In this document: piece by piece, positions 11,838 to 13,552 of the stretch | Numbering within the stretch: position 1 is the first letter of the stretch | Layout of the letters: each line of letters starts with the position of its first letter | Source of the DNA: an uncultured Bacteroidota bacterium | Lineage (GTDB): Bacteria > Bacteroidota > Bacteroidia > Chitinophagales > S012-47 | NCBI GenBank assembly: GCA_913062655.1 | Contig: CAJXXO010000037.1 | Span: 1 to 13,552, forward strand | DNA length: 13,552 nucleotides | Reading direction: 5' to 3' | The notes under the pieces: model-generated | Seen by the model: the letters and a program-made list of their open reading frames with translations, nothing else | Told to the model about the DNA's origin: nothing | Databases searched by the model: none | Translations under genes and position numbers: made by a program

Positions 11838-13552
11838 ATGAATGAATCTGTTACCATCGAAGATAAACAAAAACCTGACCAAAGTCAATCTGGTGTCGCT
11901 GAGCCCGCTAATATCCTCATTAAAGGGGCCAAGGAACACAACCTGAATGACGTCACTGTAAAAATTCCGAAAAACAAATTAGTCGTTGTCACAGGTGTGT
12001 CAGGAAGTGGTAAATCTTCGTTAATCATGGACACGCTCTATGCTGAAGGGCAGCGCAGGTACGTTGAGAGCCTCTCCTCCTATGCCCGCCAGTTTCTTAC
12101 CCGTATGGAAAAGCCCGATGTCGATTACATCGAAGGCTTGTGCCCCGCCATCGCCATCGAACAGAAGGTCACCACTCGTACCTCCCGCTCTACAGTAGGT
12201 TCACTTACTGAAATATACGATTACCTCAAATTGCTATTTGCCCGTGCGGGTCGCACTATTTCGCCTGTATCGGGCCAGCCGGTGAAGAAGCATGAAGTCG
12301 CTGACGTAGTAGATTTCATTGTTGGCCTGCCTGAAAATAGCAAGGTACAATTGCTTGCCCCTTTGCATGGCCACAAAGGGCGGCCGGTGCAGGATGAACT
12401 GGACTTGTTGTTGCAAAAAGGCTTCACCCGTGTCGTCATTGGTGAACAGATGGTGCGCATTGAAGACCTGACAGAAGCGGAGGTGAAACCACTACAAAAA
12501 GAGGAGGTCCTGATATTGATCGATCGCTACGTGATTAAAGCGGACATGCAGTCCCAGGCGAAGCGAATCGGTGACTCGGTGCAGACCGCCTTCTTCGAAA
12601 GTGAGGGCGTTTGCTACGTTGACGTGGTAGACGATAAGCGATACCCTTTCAGCAATAAGTTTGAGTTGGATGGGATGACCTTTGAGGAGCCTACGCCTGA
12701 GCTGTTTTCTTACAACAACCCCTATGGTGCGTGCAAAAGATGCGAAGGGTTTGGTTCTATTATCGGTATTGATGAAGACTTGGTGTTTCCCAATAAAAAC
12801 CTGTCCGTTTATGATGACGCCATCGCTTGCTGGCGAGGGGAAAAAATGCAGGAGTGGAAACACCAGCTCGTGCGCAATGCCATACAGTTTGACTTTCCTG
12901 TTCATCGCAGCATAAAAGATCTCACAGAGGAAGAGTATCAGCTTCTGTGGGAAGGGAATAGCTATTTCAGTGGCCTGGATGAATTTTTCAGTTACCTGGA
13001 GGAGAAAAGCTACAAGATCCAATACCGGGTCATGCTGTCTCGCTATCGTGGGCGTACCCAATGTCCCGAGTGTAAAGGAACCCGTATTCGTAAGGATGCC
13101 AACTATGTTAAAATCAATGGCCGGTCCATCACCGAGCTGTTGCGGATGCCGGTAGAGGAGCTTCATGCCTTTTTCCAACAACTTGACCTGGACGACTATC
13201 AATCGCAAGTAGCTGACCGTATCCTTACGGAGGTCAACAACCGGTTGGGTGTTATGCTGGATGTGGGGCTGGGCTATCTTTCACTCAACCGACTGTCCAA
13301 TACCCTATCGGGAGGTGAGACACAACGCATCAACCTCACCCGCACCCTTGGCAGCAACCTGACCAGCTCCCTGTATATTCTGGATGAACCAAGTATCGGA
13401 TTGCACCCGAAGGATACCGATCGCTTGATTCGTGTACTGCAACAGCTTCGTGACCTGGGCAATACCGTAGTGGTGGTAGAGCATGAGGAGGAAATCATGC
13501 GAGCGGCTGACCACATCATTGATATGGGGCCCGAGGCGGGGATTCATGGCGG
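11838..13552 (+). CDS. uvrA: Excinuclease ABC subunit A, UvrA (3' end outside window)
   Basis: The frame is open from ATG 11838 to the last base: 571 complete codons, roughly 60% of a usual UvrA. It is the ATP-driven damage sensor of nucleotide excision repair. A short polar N-terminus precedes the first ATPase half: Walker A GVSGSGKSS (53-61), YAEGQRRYVESLSSYARQFL, MEKPDVDYIEGLCPAIAIEQK, STVGSLTEIYDYLKLLFAR, the CPECKGTRIRK motif (Cys409/Cys412), ABC signature LSGGETQR (490-497), Walker B LYILDEPSIGLHP and the VVVVEHEEE switch. LTRTLGSNLTSSLYILDEPS is the form seen in the second UvrA type of Bacteroidota rather than the E. coli-like form. Only one Cys pair (C299-x-x-C302) of the first zinc module is present; the preceding CPxC pair is absent. 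The second ATPase half lies outside the window. Divergent from the sigma-factor operon. Confidence 0.95.
   Translation, partial: MNESVTIEDKQKPDQSQSGVAEPANILIKGAKEHNLNDVTVKIPKNKLVVVTGVSGSGKSSLIMDTLYAEGQRRYVESLSSYARQFLTRMEKPDVDYIEGLCPAIAIEQKVTTRTSRSTVGSLTEIYDYLKLLFARAGRTISPVSGQPVKKHEVADVVDFIVGLPENSKVQLLAPLHGHKGRPVQDELDLLLQKGFTRVVIGEQMVRIEDLTEAEVKPLQKEEVLILIDRYVIKADMQSQAKRIGDSVQTAFFESEGVCYVDVVDDKRYPFSNKFELDGMTFEEPTPELFSYNNPYGACKRCEGFGSIIGIDEDLVFPNKNLSVYDDAIACWRGEKMQEWKHQLVRNAIQFDFPVHRSIKDLTEEEYQLLWEGNSYFSGLDEFFSYLEEKSYKIQYRVMLSRYRGRTQCPECKGTRIRKDANYVKINGRSITELLRMPVEELHAFFQQLDLDDYQSQVADRILTEVNNRLGVMLDVGLGYLSLNRLSNTLSGGETQRINLTRTLGSNLTSSLYILDEPSIGLHPKDTDRLIRVLQQLRDLGNTVVVVEHEEEIMRAADHIIDMGPEAGIHG

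Noticed and set aside
12492..13208. 238-residue - strand ORF
   Set aside because: Antisense to uvrA, which has an uninterrupted frame with all ATPase motifs; no independent motif seen.
1..13552. tRNA, rRNA, CRISPR array or insertion sequence
   Set aside because: No cloverleaf-like gene, no regularly spaced direct repeats, and no transposase or terminal inverted repeats were seen by eye on either strand.

Overview
The window is a compact bacterial stretch that looks like a member of the Bacteroidota, probably a Saprospiria/Lewinella-type relative. The signs are a type IX secretion (T9SS) sorting motif on a LamG surface protein, a GSCFA-domain protein, a Bacteroidota-style dihydroorotase, the small ribosomal protein bTHX, a Bacteroidota-style UvrA, and three exact copies of the Bacteroidota -7 promoter box (TAnnTTTG) close to gene starts. 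The assignment is inference from protein families, not a database result.

Layout. 1-354: C-terminal end of a DUF3427-type helicase entering from the left. 543-1007: the N-terminal half of a GIY-YIG nuclease family protein whose nuclease domain is missing. 922-2433 (-): a secreted two-LamG protein whose T9SS sorting domain is cut off just after YPNPSSG. These two truncations meet tail to tail at the same five bases (955-959), so this is a recombination or assembly junction and the first ~957 bases may not belong with the rest. 2497-3840 (-): dihydroorotase, divergent from 3915-4886 (+) GSCFA protein and 4985-5623 (+) an exported coiled-coil/SPOR-like protein. 5627-6586 (-): an exported protein ending in six exact-length 19-residue Trp-rich repeats. 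6650-7759 and 7749-8330 (+): mtnA overlapping a class II aldolase gene. 8402-8545 (+): ribosomal protein bTHX with its own promoter and terminator. 8606-10015 (+): secreted M28 peptidase. 10012-10674 (-): endonuclease III. 10754-10996 and 11085-11663 (-): an ECF sigma factor and a small partner protein. 11838-13552 (+): UvrA, running off the right end.

How they fit together. Most of the right-hand 12.5 kb is housekeeping: pyrimidine synthesis, base and nucleotide excision repair (nth, uvrA), ribosome, and methionine salvage (mtnA plus aldolase as one translationally overlapped pair). Between these sit envelope genes (GSCFA, SPOR-like, Trp-repeat protein, M28 peptidase) and one sigma-factor operon. 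Gene ends are packed tightly: two convergent pairs are separated by 3 bases or overlap by 4. No rRNA, tRNA, CRISPR array or transposase gene was seen. No intergenic stretch exceeds 300 bases. The best candidates for something undescribed are the 19-residue Trp-repeat protein, the altered metal-site residues in the dihydroorotase, and the junction at 955-959.
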